Shown: one piece after another, positions 63,348 through 64,000 of the stretch
How the letters are laid out: every line of letters begins with the position of its first letter
Numbering within the stretch: the stretch's first letter is position 1
Assembly: GCF_003352045.1 (NCBI RefSeq)
Contig: NZ_CP025815.1
Location: forward strand, 434,001-498,000
DNA length: 64,000 bases
From: Sulfitobacter sp. JL08
Lineage (GTDB): Bacteria; Pseudomonadota; Alphaproteobacteria; Rhodobacterales; Rhodobacteraceae
Reading direction: 5' to 3'
Made by a program: the position numbers and the translations under genes
The notes under the pieces: model-generated
What the model saw: only the letters and a program-made list of their open reading frames with translations
Database searches by the model: none
What the model was told of the DNA's origin: nothing

Positions 63348-64000
63348 ATGTTGAATTCCCTTTCGGGTCGGTTTCTGATCCTGACAACATTGTTTGTGAT
63401 GCTGGCGGAAATCCTGATCTTCGTGCCGTCTGTTGCACGCTTCCGCGAGGATTACCTGATCAACCGGCTGGAACGGGCGCAGATCGCATCGCTGGCGCTG
63501 CTGGCCGATGACATGCTGGAAACCGAACTGGAAGCCGAATTGCTGCGCAACGCCGAAGTGTTCAACGTCGTGCTGCGGCGCGACGAAGCACGCCAGCTTG
63601 TGCTGTCATCGCCATTGCCGCACCCGATTGATGCAACCTTTGACATCCGCGATGCCAGCGCGATGGTGCTGATCCGCGATGCAATGCTGCGGTTTTTCAA
63701 CCCCGCGCCGCAGGTCATACGCGTCATCGGCAGCCCCGTGCGCCAGGCCGGGCTTGAGATCGAAGTGACAATGGACACCGCGCCGCTGCGCGAGGCGATG
63801 ATTGATTACGGTCTGCGTATTCTGCTGTTATCGGCGGTGATTTCGATCTTTACCGCCGTGCTGTTGTTTCTGGCCGTACGCGCCATTCTGGTGAAACCGA
63901 TCAAGGGTGTGATCGGCCATATGCAGCGCTATGCAGATGCGCCCGAAGACGCGCGCCGGATCATCAAACCCTCTGCCGGTGTCACCGAACTGCGCGAGGC
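63348..64000 (+). CDS. Sensor histidine kinase, N-terminal part (cut by window end)
   Basis: An open frame of 217 codons with no stop before the window ends. It shows a first transmembrane helix (about residues 9-28), a periplasmic segment (about 30-155), a second helix (about 158-180) and the start of a HAMP linker (residues 180-205, ILVKPIKGVIGHMQRYADAP). This is the layout of a two-component sensor kinase; the kinase core itself is outside the window, so the call is inferred. TAGGTGC lies before the ATG, 16 nt after the flavoprotein stop, so it may be co-transcribed. Confidence 0.65.
   Translation, partial: MLNSLSGRFLILTTLFVMLAEILIFVPSVARFREDYLINRLERAQIASLALLADDMLETELEAELLRNAEVFNVVLRRDEARQLVLSSPLPHPIDATFDIRDASAMVLIRDAMLRFFNPAPQVIRVIGSPVRQAGLEIEVTMDTAPLREAMIDYGLRILLLSAVISIFTAVLLFLAVRAILVKPIKGVIGHMQRYADAPEDARRIIKPSAGVTELRE

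Overview
The window is a GC-rich alphaproteobacterial chromosome segment, most likely from Rhodobacterales (Roseobacter group). The evidence is the ribosomal/RNA polymerase supercluster in alphaproteobacterial form (no rpsD between rpsK and rpoA, 338-aa RpoA, 1378-aa RpoB), a bztABCD-type amino-acid ABC operon, an ATP12 chaperone gene, and many 4-nt ATGA overlaps. The species is not resolved. There are no insertion sequences, phage genes or CRISPR arrays.
Layout. (1) 1-1619: CatB-type acetyltransferase, tRNA-Trp(CCA) and a small membrane protein. (2) 1713-13928: secE-nusG-rplKAJL-rpoBC, with leader hairpins before rplJ and rpoB, closed by a strong terminator. (3) 13985-16456: an accessory block of two related putative rhamnosyltransferases around an EamA transporter. 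(4) 16546-26152: str operon (rpsL, rpsG, fusA, tuf) running into the S10 operon (rpsJ to rplP), ended by a bidirectional terminator. (5) 26176-27447: two opposite-strand genes, a membrane-anchored Zc3h12a/NYN-like RNase and a 2OG-Fe(II) oxygenase, inserted exactly between rplP and rpmC. (6) 27567-37650: the rest of S10 plus spc (rpmC to rpmD), then rplO-secY-adk, then rpsM-rpsK-rpoA-rplQ, each with its own recognisable sigma70 promoter. (7) 37709-43743: housekeeping genes (NTF2-like protein, Deg protease, RarA, then the overlapping chain crcB-rluC-type-HAD-ATP12). (8) 43935-48423: bztABCD-type transporter. (9) 48428-54563, minus strand: SixA-like phosphatase, Fe-S protein, sterol desaturase-like protein, argB, engB, MOSC protein, yidC. 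(10) 54721-59908: EAL protein, ttcA, DUF3833 lipoprotein, alpha/beta hydrolase, Ca/Na antiporter; this block separates yidC from (11) yidD-rnpA-rpmH (60046-60867, minus). (12) 61167-end: TVP38 protein, mercuric-reductase-like flavoprotein and a truncated sensor kinase.
Themes. The ribosomal supercluster is split into at least five transcription units whose promoters share 17-bp spacing, TATACG-like -10 boxes and GC-rich discriminators; two share a 12-nt element right after the -10. Longer gaps inside the units carry perfect stem-loops. The most unusual locus is the RNase/oxygenase pair inside the S10 operon, next to the gene for L16, which is the known substrate of the E. coli ribosomal oxygenase YcfD/RoxA.
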